From the NCBI GenBank assembly GCA_016707705.1, contig JADJHD010000005.1, forward strand, positions 186,001 to 250,000: a DNA stretch of 64,000 nucleotides. The letters are read 5' to 3'. Of the stretch, positions 36,788 through 45,794 are shown in pieces; the first letter of the stretch is position 1; each line of letters starts with the position of its first letter. Both the position numbers and the translations under genes were made by a program. This stretch comes from Bacteroidales bacterium (GTDB lineage Bacteria > Bacteroidota > Bacteroidia > Bacteroidales > UBA4417). The notes under the pieces were generated by a model. It worked only from the letters and a program-made list of their open reading frames with translations. It was not told where the DNA came from and searched no databases.

Positions 36788-38225
36788 CCTTTATGGCCGG
36801 GGATTGTTTTTTTGAGGGAAGAAAGCGCTTGAAAAACTGTCGGTATTTTTCGGCATCCAGCAGACTGGAGTCTGAAGTTGCCTTATAGGTTAGGAATATC
36901 CCTACAGGAAGAAATATGAATGTTGAAATCCACATCCCCTTCCATGAGTCAGCAACACCGGAACGTGCAGCTTTTTCACCGGTAAATGATATAACATGGT
37001 AGGCAACAAAAAGCAGAACTGAGATAACCAGTGGCATACCCAGTCCACCCCTTCGGATAATGGCTCCAAGCGGTGCGCCAATAAGAAACAAGGCCAGGCA
37101 GGCAAGAGAAAGAGTGAATTTCCGATGCCATTCAATTTCGTATCGGGCTCTGAGAGTGGCTGCCTCCTTGATGTTTTGCCTGTTGAATTCGAAGGATCCC
37201 TGAGCATTTCTGGCCATGGTAAGGGCATTGTCGACAATCCGAAGCTGTTCATCGTTTTTCTTGCCAACGAGCAGTTTCTCAACCGGAACCCTCTTCAGTT
37301 TTTTAGCAGAACTATCAGTTAGAGAGGCTCTGGAAAAGAAGGAGTAGTAGCTCATCAGTGAGCGTTTCAGGTCATTTGCCTTTTTCCCTACCTCCTTTGA
37401 AAGTGAATCAGAAGCCTTGTCGAGTTGCTTTACATTCAGCATGTAGTATGCTGAGCGGAAGAATTCGTCATTGGTCCGGGTCATTTTAAACTGTGAAAGG
37501 TCGAATTTAATGACCTCTTCTGTAAAGCGTGTTCGCTGAAAAGGTTTTTTGGATTCACTGTTCCGCCCGGATTTCTCCTCGTAATTATAACCGTTGTAAA
37601 GAGTCAGAAGCAGAAGATTCCCATCGGAAGTCTGCTCCATTTTCCCTGAATCGGCAACTGTGAGGTTATTGTTCCCCTGAAACTTGGAGTGATTGTAAAT
37701 CATGATTCCCCTGAGGGTCACATTATCCTTGTCCTTACCCTCAACTTTTATTACGAATCCCTGTAATCATGAATACCAAATCCCTTCCCTTATATTGAAT
37801 GCCATTTTCTTCTGCCTAACGTCATAGAGAATCGTCCTGAACTTCAGGTTGGCGTATGGGAATACGATATTGGAATAATAGTATGCTCCAACACTTACAA
37901 CGAATGCGATAACTGCAAGAGGCAGAATAACTCTCTTGAGTGAGATTCCGGCAGCCTTGATTGCAACCAATTCATAGCGTTCACCGAGGTTTCCAAAGGT
38001 CATAAGGGAGGAGAGGAGCACTGAAAGCGGAAGTGCCATTGGCACGAAAGTAAAGGAGGCATAGAACATCAGCTGAACGATGATGTCCCATTCAAGTCCT
38101 TTTCCGACAAGGTCGTCCACGTAACGCCAAAGGAACTGCATCAGCAGCACAAACACCGAAATAAAGAATGTGGCTATGGCCGGGCCGATGTAGGAACGAA
38201 GTATAAGGATATAGAGTTTCTTCAC
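36762..38225 (-). pseudogene. lptF: LptF/LptG-family permease interrupted by an in-frame TGA
   Basis: The frame from GTG 38225 (MKKLYILILRSYIGP-like, here VKKLYILILRSYIGP) to 36762 would give 487 residues. Two membrane helices and an LptF-like N-terminal half end at FNIREGIWYS; a TGA (37767-37769) follows, and the same frame continues with LQGFVIKVEGKDKDNV. The family has a Gly here, so a GGA-to-TGA change would explain the stop. The C-terminal half carries a soluble periplasmic domain and the last helices. In intact form the protein is the permease of the LPS export complex LptB2FG. It may be a real nonsense mutation or a sequencing error. Confidence 0.85.
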
Positions 38226-38278
38226 GGAATCTGTTTCTCTGGCCTTGCAAAGGTAATAATTATACCGGACAGGGTTGT

Positions 38279-38578
38279 ATTGGGAGGTTTTTGATTTCGG
38301 ATTGCGGATTTCGGATTGCGGATTGTGATTGTTGTGGATTTGTGCTTCTTTGGAGTGACAATGGGACAAGGAGACTGGGAAGTGGGATTGCGGATTTCGG
38401 ATTGCGGATTTTTGATTGATCTAGATTTGCGTTTTTTTGGAGTGACAATAGGATGGGGAGACTATGGGACAAGGAGACTGGGGGAGTTATTTCGGATTGC
38501 GGATTTCGGATTGCGGATTTTTGATTGATGTAGATTTGCTTGAGGACAATGGGAGACAATGGGACAAGGAGACTGGGG
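38279..38578. repeat. Left repeat block: about 100-base imperfect direct repeats
   Basis: About three copies of a composite unit. Each has runs of GATTGCGGATTTCGG, then a GATTGAT-TAGATTTGC segment in two copies, then GACAATGGGACAAGGAGACTGGG (38356, 38469 and 38557 regions, partly degenerate). The strand is strongly G/T rich. ORFs crossing it encode only low-complexity repeats such as NPQSEIRNPKS, so I treat it as non-coding. Confidence 0.8.
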
Positions 38579-38770
38579 GACGGGGGGATGCGAAGCGAAG
38601 CGGAGTCCGGCGGCTGGCGGATGGGAATTTGTCCGCCGGCTGGCGGATGAAAATGAAAAATTTGGAGATGTGTCTGCCGGCAGGAGGATGAGGGTGTGTG
38701 CGAATGTTAATTTTCGATATCCGTGTAAATCAGTCCGCCGTCCGCAAGTTGTCGGACACTAAGAACCCCG
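38579..38770. other. GC-rich spacer with repeated GGCTGGCGGATG
   Basis: Contains CGGCTGGCGGATG twice (near 38611 and 38637) and a hairpin TCCGCC-GGCT-GGCGGA at 38632-38647. It joins the G-rich left repeat block to the C-rich right block. No gene. Confidence 0.55.
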
Positions 38771-38930
38771 AACTTTCCTCACTAACAACTAACAACACCC
38801 CTGTCAGGAATCTACCCATTGATAACTCCGAACTTCGAACCCCGAACCTTCCCCACTAACAACTAACAACTCCCATTGTCAGGAATCTACCCATTGATAA
38901 CTCCGAACCTCGAACCTCGAACCCCGAACT
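38771..38930. repeat. Right repeat block: two 74-75-base direct repeats
   Basis: Two copies of a unit beginning ACTAACAACTAACAAC (38781 and 38855) and containing TCAGGAATCTACCCATTGAT and short CGAAC-CCGAAC runs, with a period of 74-75 bases. The strand is C/A rich, opposite in skew to the left block. No reading frame. Confidence 0.85.
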
Positions 38931-38961
38931 TGTCAATGGTTTCAGGATTTCTTTACATTTG
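38930..38961 (+). promoter_or_regulatory. Promoter of the GNAT-like gene
   Basis: TTG at 38930-38932, a 21-base spacer, then TACATTTG at 38954-38961, matching the Bacteroidota -33/-7 pattern. The ATG follows 22 bases later, with AAGGAAG before it as a possible binding site. Confidence 0.6.
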
Positions 38962-38983
38962 TCAGGCTTAAATAAAAGGAAGT

Positions 38984-40189
38984 ATGAAATACCGTCTGGT
39001 TGATGTGAACAACGAAAAGACCATTCATCAGTTTCATGAGGTGGTACGTCAGCTATATAAGGGAGATCCTAATTTTATCTGTCCGCTCGACAGTATTGTT
39101 GAGGGAGTGTTTACTCCGGAGAAGAATACTTTTTTCAGCCATGGAGAAGCCTGCAGGTGGATATTGGTGGATGAGAACGGGAAGTTATCAGGAAGAGTAG
39201 CTGCATTCATTAATAGCAGGAAAGCCTTTACTTTTCAGCAGCCAACGGGCGGAATGGGTTTCTTTGAGTCTGTCAGGGATAAGGATGCCGCTTTTCTTCT
39301 TTTTGATATTTGCCGTCAATGGCTCGAAGAAAGAGGAATGCAGGCGATGGATGGACCAATCAACTTTGGGGAGAATGACAATTTCTGGGGATTGCTGGTA
39401 GAAGGCTTTATGCCCCAGAGTTTTGGGATGAACTATAACCCGCCTTACTACAGGGAATACTTTGAATCATATGGCTTTGCTCCTTATTTTGAGCAGGTTA
39501 CCAATCATCTGGATATGAATAAGCCATTTCCGGAGAGGTTTTGGAAAATTGCCGATTGGGTCAGGCAGAAGCCGGAATACAATTTCAGGCATTTTGATTT
39601 AAAGCAAACCGATGCTTTTCTGGGGTATTTTCTTGAAGTTTATAATGATGCCTGGCAATTCCATGAGAATTTTACTCCTATGCAAAAGGACGCTCTGGTG
39701 AAGACAATTGAAGATCTGAAAGCTATCATGATACCAGACTTCATTTGGTTTGCCTTTCATGGAGAGGAGCCGATTGCCTTTGAGGTTATGATCCCGGATA
39801 TCAATCAACTCTTCAGGTATTTTAATGGAAAACCGACGTTTTGGGGCAAATTAAGGATAGCATTGAAGGGAAAAAACAAGATTTTGACCCGTTCGAGGAT
39901 CACAATAATGGGGGTTAAGCCTAAATATCAGAAATCGGGAATTGAATCCGCACTCTTCTGGCATATGGACAAAATGATGAAGAGATTCCCGAATTACCAG
40001 GAAGTGGAATTAAGCTGGGTAGGCGATTTCAACCCGAAAATGAGGATGTTACATGAATCAGTAGGAGCAAGTTTTGCAAAAAAGCACATAACCTACAGGA
40101 AACTATTCTCAGAACAGGCTGGAGTTGTCAGATCGAGAATAATACCAACAGATACACGTGAAATGCATGTTTCGAATTTAAAATCTTAA
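38984..40189 (+). CDS. GNAT-superfamily protein of unknown substrate
   Basis: A protein of 401 residues. Segments WILVDENGKLSGRVAAFIN, GPINFGENDNFWGLLVEGF, FGMNYNPPYYREYFESYGF and RITIMGVKPKYQKSGIESALF are in the style of a conserved Bacteroidota family annotated as N-acetyltransferase (the last is the acetyl-CoA pyrophosphate loop region, here without the full R/Q-x-x-G-x-G/A). The acceptor is unknown. It is a single gene with its own promoter. Confidence 0.7.
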   Translation: MKYRLVDVNNEKTIHQFHEVVRQLYKGDPNFICPLDSIVEGVFTPEKNTFFSHGEACRWILVDENGKLSGRVAAFINSRKAFTFQQPTGGMGFFESVRDKDAAFLLFDICRQWLEERGMQAMDGPINFGENDNFWGLLVEGFMPQSFGMNYNPPYYREYFESYGFAPYFEQVTNHLDMNKPFPERFWKIADWVRQKPEYNFRHFDLKQTDAFLGYFLEVYNDAWQFHENFTPMQKDALVKTIEDLKAIMIPDFIWFAFHGEEPIAFEVMIPDINQLFRYFNGKPTFWGKLRIALKGKNKILTRSRITIMGVKPKYQKSGIESALFWHMDKMMKRFPNYQEVELSWVGDFNPKMRMLHESVGASFAKKHITYRKLFSEQAGVVRSRIIPTDTREMHVSNLKS

Positions 40190-40216
40190 AATTGCTTCAA
40201 AGTTGTGTATTAATAT

Positions 40217-40224
40217 TATATTTG
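40217..40224 (+). promoter_or_regulatory. -7 box of the T9SS protein gene
   Basis: TATATTTG, a full match to TAnnTTTG, with a TTG-like element at 40192-40194 about 22 bases upstream. The ATG at 40268 is 43 bases downstream. Confidence 0.5.
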
Positions 40225-40267
40225 CATTGAGAAAGCAACATCTTTCCATACAATCCAAAATCTATCA

Positions 40268-42255
40268 ATGTTTAACAAAAACCGTATTACCATGAGGACA
40301 ACCTTACTCTTTGCTTTGGCAGTGATGATCGGGTTTTCAGCGATTGCTCAGAAAAGCATGGCTCCCCGTCAGAAAGTTCTGAAGCCATCGATCAACCAGC
40401 CTTATCAGCTTAATGCCATTGAAAAAACCGTTCAACCCGGTACAACCAACAAACCGGCACCCAGGCAGAAATCAGCTGCTATGGTAGAATTAGTTCCAAT
40501 GGGTTCATCAATCAACGTTTTCTCAATCCTTACTTCAGGACAGAGGGGAATGGCTTATGATCCAGGAACAAATACCATCATGCACACTCATCGTGGTGAT
40601 AACGTTACACCAGGTTTTGGTAACAGCAATGATGCAGTTGCTGCCTATTCCGATGATAATGGAGCTAGCTTCACAGAAAAAATGGCATACCTCGGAACAG
40701 CAACCGAGCGTTGCCGTTACCCATCCGGAGTTATCTACAACCCAGCCGGCAACACCCTCATCAACAATGTTTATTCAGTTGTTGCAGGTCCTGTTACCAA
40801 TGGTTCAGGATGGATCAAGACTTTCTACGGAAGCCGCACCTATGATGGAAACAATGTTAATCAGCAGGCTCCTGCAACAACTGCCAACGGTGAATTGATC
40901 CGCAATGGTATGTTTGCAACCCAGTCAGGTCTGGTTGGTATTGGTGAAACCCAGCAGCTCAACGACGGAAACGGTTATACCGATCTTTTCGGATTTACCA
41001 GCATTGGTAACTTCAACGGTTCAACCAATTCATTCGATTGGGATTTCGGCACATGGGATCCACAGGAATTCATTTATTTCGATCCTACAAACGGATGGTA
41101 CAGGTCATGGTCAGCTTCATACCAGATGGCTTTCAGTCCTGATGGCAGCATTGGATATCGTTGGACTGACGGTGTTGACAACCGCGCTACCGATGGATCA
41201 TCCTTCTATCCTATCGTTTACAAAACCACCGATGGTGGTGCTACCTGGAATGTTCTTGATTTCTTTGATTTCGGACAATTACCAGATGTATATGCTCATT
41301 GTATCAACCTTGCTGCTGAGGACAGGGTAGCTCCTTGGTTCCAGGAATCAGACGGTGTTGTTGACTACAAAGGCAATCTTCACATTTTTGCAAGGACAGT
41401 TTCAGCTGCTTCACTGCACGTTGACTCCCTTACCTATATTTGGAATGGTGATTATGGCCAGATTTTCGAATTCGAATTCGATCATGGTTCAAGCCAGTGG
41501 ATGGCTACATGGTGCGACAGTCTTCGTACTGAAGGACCAAGCAGCGGAACCAGCGGAAACAGTATTTATGGAACCGGCGCCGACAATACCGGTTGGGATA
41601 TGAGGGTTCATGCCTCCATTACTCCTGACGGCAAGAAGGTTTTCGGAATCTGGACTGATACCGATGATTATGCTTTCTGGGGACAGACTGAGGCCCTCAA
41701 CAACTATCCTGACCTTAAGGTTTGGGGACGTGATCTTGAAGCCAACATGTACAGCAATGCCCATAACTTGACCTATGAAGATGGTGCAGGTGCTGCATGG
41801 GGAGCTTGCTACTTCACATTTACAGCTCCAGTAGCAATTCCAGGTGAAGGCTTTACAACACTGCCTACATCAATTGCTGACATTGCAACCACTGGATACG
41901 ATCCAAATCAGCCTGTATTCCATTATTACCTGAAAGGTGTTGATTTTGACGATGCATGGTTTTTACCCATGTTGGTGTAAAGGAATCAGTTAAATCAGGA
42001 AGCGTAGTAACCGCTTGCTATCCTAATCCTTTCAGCACAAGCAGCCAGTTCAGCGTAAACCTTGACAAGGCTTCAAAAGTTAGCGTTACCATCAGCACAC
42101 TTACCGGACAGCAGGTTTCAACAACCAACTACGGTACTTTGGGCGCTGGTATCAACAACCTGACCATTGACGGTTCAAACCTCAGCAGCGGTATCTATTT
42201 CTATACCGTTACCGTTGGAACTGAAAAGTATACCAACAAATTCATCATCAAGTAA
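40268..42255 (+). pseudogene. T9SS-secreted Asp-box protein, frameshifted before the sorting domain
   Basis: The first part (40268-41980) has a signal peptide (LLFALAVMIGFSAIAQ) and a beta-propeller-like body with Asp-box motifs (YSDDNGASF, TTDGGATW). It stops soon after a T run. The other frame from about 41965 encodes the T9SS type A sorting domain (YPNPFS...SSGIYFYTVTVGTEKYTNKFIIK). Between them TGG-TTTTT-ACC (T run 41960-41964) needs six T to read WFFTHVGVKESV in one frame; the restored protein would be 662 residues. Codons are strongly biased to C-ending ones, suggesting high expression. ATG 40292 is an alternative start. The frameshift may be a sequencing error. Confidence 0.85.
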
Positions 42256-42275
42256 TCTTATTACCTTGATTCAGG

Positions 42276-42308
42276 AGCCGGGTCATTTATTGGCCCGGCT
42301 TTTTTTTT
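42276..42308 (+). terminator. Terminator of the T9SS protein gene
   Basis: Stem AGCCGGGTC / GGCCCGGCT with a loop of seven bases and a tail of eight or more T. It follows the sorting-domain stop by 20 bases, which supports that the frameshifted frame is the real end of the gene. Confidence 0.9.
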
Positions 42309-42369
42309 GCTATTGCTGCATCAATTTTAGCATGCATCAGCAATGAATGAGTATGGGATACATTTTTCT

Positions 42370-42377
42370 TATTTTTG
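42370..42377 (+). promoter_or_regulatory. -7 box of the GT-C/TPR gene, position implies a leaderless mRNA
   Basis: TATTTTTG, a full match to TAnnTTTG, ends four bases before the ATG at 42382, exactly as at the DCC gene. Confidence 0.45.
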
Positions 42378-42381
42378 CTTA

Positions 42382-44094
42382 ATGAACTTTAGCCAAAGCT
42401 GGAATATCATCATTAAAAGACCGTGGATCGGTTTTCTTGTGATTGTTGGAGTAACATTCCTTCTTTATTCAGGGACCATTAAATATGGGATTCTCTTCAA
42501 TTACGATGACGATGCCTACTTTAATGATGCCGGATTGCATCAGCTAAGTTTCAGCAAGCTGCTTTCTATCTTTCAGACATTCCACCTTGGAATGTATCAA
42601 CCCCTTTCCGCTCTCAGTTTCGCCCTTCTTTTTGATTTGTTTCCCGGCTCAGTTGAAGCCCAGCGAATCGCAAATATTCTGCTGCATCTTATAAATGCTT
42701 TTCTTGTCTGGAGGCTGATACTGGCCTTTTCTAAAGATCAGTTTGTTTCCCTGCTTTCTGCCTTTATTTTTGCCATTCACCCAATGCATGTGGAGTCAGT
42801 GACCTGGATAGCTGCCAGGGGAAATCTGCTCTATTCTCTTTTTTACCTGCTTTCCCTTCTGGCGTTTGTTAAATTCAGGACACAAGCTTCGAAATGGAGC
42901 CTGCCATTGCTATTATTAAGCTTCTTACTTGCACTGTCCAGTAAGGTTACCTCAGCAACCTTGCCTTTCATCATTCTCCTGGCTGATCTGCTTTATTTCA
43001 AGAGTAGTCTGAAGAAAAGCTTGATTGTTTTCATTCCTATGCTTCTGCTAAGTCTTGCATTTGTCTGGATTGGGGTATCTGCATCAGGTTCGTTTGGACA
43101 TATCGCCGAACTAAGCAATAATTATAGCCTTCCTGATCGGCTTATTCTGATTCTGAATGCACTTTGGATTTATTTGTATAAAGCCATATTGCCTTTACAG
43201 CAATCGGTAATTTATCTTTATCCCTGGACTCAGGGCGGAAAACTTCCGCTTTCCTATTATTTAGAAGGTGGGGCTTGTATTGTATTGCTGGCTACCTTGT
43301 TTTTTATTGCTTGGAAAAAGCGAAATGAAGTAATAGGGAAGTTTATGCTTGCCGGACTGATTTTCTTCCTGATAAGCGTTGCCATTGTACTTCCGTTAAA
43401 GTGGTCCAGAACTATTCTCATAGCTGAACGGTACACTTATCTGCCCTACTTGGGACTGTTTCTTGCAATTCTGATGGTGGGGAAACAATGGTTCATTCAA
43501 TCTGGCAAATTGGTAAGGTCCGGATTGCTATCTGTGTTGGTTGGGATGATTCTTTTCTTTGCTGTAGCAAGTTTTCAGCGAAACAAGGTTTGGGAAAATC
43601 CAAATATACTTTTTACGGATGTTATTGCTAAGGACAGGTCAAATGCGGAGGTTTCAATGGGGCATTACAACAGGGGCAATGAGTATCTGAGGCTTGGAAA
43701 TCATGATGCAGCGCTTTCGGACTATACAGAAGCGATCAAACTCAATCCCGAGTATGTAGAGGCTTATTTTAACCGTGGCCTCACCAGGCTTCTTGATGGA
43801 GAATATCAATCTGCTATTGATGACCTGAGTACTTCGATTAAGATTGATGATCGTAACCCTGATGCATTTCTCAATAGAGGGATTGCCTATCGTTCTATAG
43901 GTGAGAATGAGAAGGCGCTTCAGGATTTCAATGCTTCAATCAGCAGGCTCCCTTCTGCACTCGCTTATTTTAACAGGGGAGCCTTGTATTATTTCAATTT
44001 GGGTCAGCCCGAAAAGGCCTGTTCTGACTGGCTACAGTGGAGGAATATGGGCTATTCCGGGGCCGATGAAGTGTTGAACCAGTTCTGTCAGTGA
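42382..44094 (+). CDS. TMTC-like GT-C membrane glycosyltransferase with C-terminal TPRs
   Basis: A protein of 570 residues from ATG 42382 (MNFSQSWNIIIKRPW). About ten helices carry GT-C features: the acidic first loop FNYDDDAYFND, the motif HPMHVESVTWIAARGNLLYS and the later ILIAERYTYLPYLG. The last 130 residues hold three to four TPR units (YNRGNEYLRLGNHDAALSDY and similar, ending in ALAYFNRGALYYFNLG). This architecture is that of TMTC proteins, which O-mannosylate cadherins in animals. Protein glycosylation in the periplasm is inferred. The frame opens at 42343 upstream of the promoter. Confidence 0.8.
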   Translation: MNFSQSWNIIIKRPWIGFLVIVGVTFLLYSGTIKYGILFNYDDDAYFNDAGLHQLSFSKLLSIFQTFHLGMYQPLSALSFALLFDLFPGSVEAQRIANILLHLINAFLVWRLILAFSKDQFVSLLSAFIFAIHPMHVESVTWIAARGNLLYSLFYLLSLLAFVKFRTQASKWSLPLLLLSFLLALSSKVTSATLPFIILLADLLYFKSSLKKSLIVFIPMLLLSLAFVWIGVSASGSFGHIAELSNNYSLPDRLILILNALWIYLYKAILPLQQSVIYLYPWTQGGKLPLSYYLEGGACIVLLATLFFIAWKKRNEVIGKFMLAGLIFFLISVAIVLPLKWSRTILIAERYTYLPYLGLFLAILMVGKQWFIQSGKLVRSGLLSVLVGMILFFAVASFQRNKVWENPNILFTDVIAKDRSNAEVSMGHYNRGNEYLRLGNHDAALSDYTEAIKLNPEYVEAYFNRGLTRLLDGEYQSAIDDLSTSIKIDDRNPDAFLNRGIAYRSIGENEKALQDFNASISRLPSALAYFNRGALYYFNLGQPEKACSDWLQWRNMGYSGADEVLNQFCQ

Positions 44095-44215
44095 GGAAGG
44101 TTCAATTTTAAGATGCACTTTTTCAAATAGATATACCAATTTATTGTTCAAATATTCAGTCTGATAATTCCTGTTTGGTTTGCAGTAGTTCCGGGGATAT
44201 ATTCATTAGTTTATA

Positions 44216-44223
44216 TATCTTTG
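44216..44223 (+). promoter_or_regulatory. -7 box of the ccm operon
   Basis: TATCTTTG, a full match to TAnnTTTG, lies 17 bases upstream of the ccmB ATG (44241). The -33 region has TTTG only at a poor distance. Confidence 0.5.
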
Positions 44224-44240
44224 CAAGGTAATTATTGCAG

Positions 44241-44900
44241 ATGTTAGCAAGAGAAATCAGGTTCCTGATAGCCAAGGACGTACAGTTGGAGTTGAAGCAG
44301 AGATATGCATTCAATGGAATACTGCTATATGTGGTATCCACCATCTTTGTCTGTTATTTGTCCTTTACAAAAATTGTGGATCCTGAAACCTGGAATGCCC
44401 TGTTTTGGATTATTATGCTTTTTGCAGCTGTGAATGCAGTCTCGAAGAGTTTTGTCCAGGAGAGCATCAACAGGCAGTTATACTACTATACGCTGGCCAG
44501 TCCACAGGCAATCATCCTATCGAAGGTAATCTACAACTCAATGCTGATGGGAGTTTTATCCCTTCTTTGCATCTTGGTCTTCAGTGCCCTGATGGGTAGT
44601 TTTGTAACCAACCTGCCATTGTTTCTTGTAGCTCTTCTTTTCGGAAGTTTTGGTTTTTCGGCGGTACTGACTATGATAGCAGCAATAGCCTCCAGGACCA
44701 ACAATAACTTTGCCCTTATGGCAATCCTGAGTTTTCCTATTCTGCTTCCGTTTCTGCTGGTATTGATGAATGTGTCATCATCAGCACTTACAGGAGGAGA
44801 CTGGAGCGAAAACTTCAGGTATCTTGCAGCAATCATTGCACTTGATGGAATTGTAATAGCACTCACATTTGTCCTGTTTCCCTACCTCTGGAGGGATTAG
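44241..44900 (+). CDS. ccmB: Heme exporter protein CcmB
   Basis: A protein of 219 residues from ATG 44241 (MLAREIRFLIAKDVQLELKQRYAFNG). Six membrane helices; the N-terminal KDVQLELKQRYAFNGILLYVVS and the middle LPLFLVALLFGSFGFSAVLTMIAAIASR are typical of CcmB. CcmB and CcmA form the ABC module of system I cytochrome c maturation, together with CcmC. No ccmA is adjacent. It starts the run ccmB-C-D-E on the plus strand. Confidence 0.88.
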   Translation: MLAREIRFLIAKDVQLELKQRYAFNGILLYVVSTIFVCYLSFTKIVDPETWNALFWIIMLFAAVNAVSKSFVQESINRQLYYYTLASPQAIILSKVIYNSMLMGVLSLLCILVFSALMGSFVTNLPLFLVALLFGSFGFSAVLTMIAAIASRTNNNFALMAILSFPILLPFLLVLMNVSSSALTGGDWSENFRYLAAIIALDGIVIALTFVLFPYLWRD

Positions 44901-44922
44901 GCTTAACTGAAAAAATACATTT

Positions 44923-45609
44923 ATGGGATTTACTTTCAAAAAAGACTGGTGGAAATTCCTTGGACTGGCGCTGATTATGTACAGCGTTATTGTAGGGCTC
45001 ATGATGAAAGTCCCCGACCTTGACATGATTCATCAATCCATCCGCAACCTGTTCTACCATGTTGTAATGTGGTTCTCAATGATGGTGATGTTCATCATCG
45101 GACTGGTGGCAAGCATTCGCTATCTTTCTTCATTTGATATGAAATTTGACAGACTGGCTTCACAGGCTGTGAATGTTGGACTTTTTTATGGCATGCTTGG
45201 TATTGTAACCGGAATGGAATGGGCAAATTTCACATGGGGAACTCCATGGACCAACGACCCGCAGCTTAATGGGGCTGCTGTTACCATATTGGCCTATTTT
45301 GCATACCTGGTGCTCAGAAGTTCGTTGGATGAAGATCATAAAAGAGCCAGAATAGCATCGGTGTACAATATTTTTGCCTTTGCCTTGCTGGTAGTTTTTA
45401 TCGGGATACTTCCAAGAATTGCCAATAACTCACTTCACCCAGCTGCAGGCGGAAATGCCAGTACCATGGCTTCCCTTGATACTTCACTCAGAATAGTGTT
45501 CTATCCGGCAATTATTGGTTGGATTCTACTGGGATGCTGGATAATTCAGCTTCGTCTCAGAATTGCCGATATCCGCAACCGGTTGATGGAAAGAGGAATA
45601 CAGTCTTAA
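44923..45609 (+). CDS. ccmC: Heme handling protein CcmC
   Basis: A 228-residue protein with six membrane helices. The tryptophan-rich heme-binding loop is present as FTWGTPWTNDPQLNGAA (WGTxW motif), flanked by the two conserved periplasmic His (in IRNLFYHVVMWF and NNSLHPAAG). CcmC loads heme onto CcmE. It begins 22 bases after ccmB. Confidence 0.9.
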   Translation: MGFTFKKDWWKFLGLALIMYSVIVGLMMKVPDLDMIHQSIRNLFYHVVMWFSMMVMFIIGLVASIRYLSSFDMKFDRLASQAVNVGLFYGMLGIVTGMEWANFTWGTPWTNDPQLNGAAVTILAYFAYLVLRSSLDEDHKRARIASVYNIFAFALLVVFIGILPRIANNSLHPAAGGNASTMASLDTSLRIVFYPAIIGWILLGCWIIQLRLRIADIRNRLMERGIQS

Positions 45610-45657
45610 TTCAAGGACTGCCAACAAAACTATTGTCCAATTGTTAATTAATTTATC

Positions 45658-45792
45658 ATGATAGAGTCAAAATACTTTGTAGTAGTAATCGTTCTGGCAA
45701 CAGTATTTGCCGGATTGGCAGGTTATCTGGTATACCTCGACCTTAAAACCAGGAAACTCGAAAAACAACTCAACGAAAAAGAAAAGGAATAA
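45658..45792 (+). CDS. ccmD: CcmD-like small membrane protein
   Basis: A 44-residue frame beginning MIESKYFVVVIVLATVFAGL. A single helix is followed by a basic/charged tail (LDLKTRKLEKQLNEKEKE), the usual form of CcmD. It lies between ccmC and ccmE and stops two bases before ccmE. CcmD stabilises the CcmABC-CcmE complex. Sequence similarity at this length is weak; position and topology carry the call. Confidence 0.7.
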   Translation: MIESKYFVVVIVLATVFAGLAGYLVYLDLKTRKLEKQLNEKEKE

Positions 45793-45794
45793 GC

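Noticed and set aside
37767..37769. Selenocysteine or UGA-as-glycine recoding in lptF
   Set aside because: TGA is used as an ordinary stop elsewhere in the window and no SECIS-like element or other UGA-containing gene is seen.
38279..38930. CRISPR array
   Set aside because: Repeats are long, degenerate and not separated by unique spacers, and no cas gene is near.
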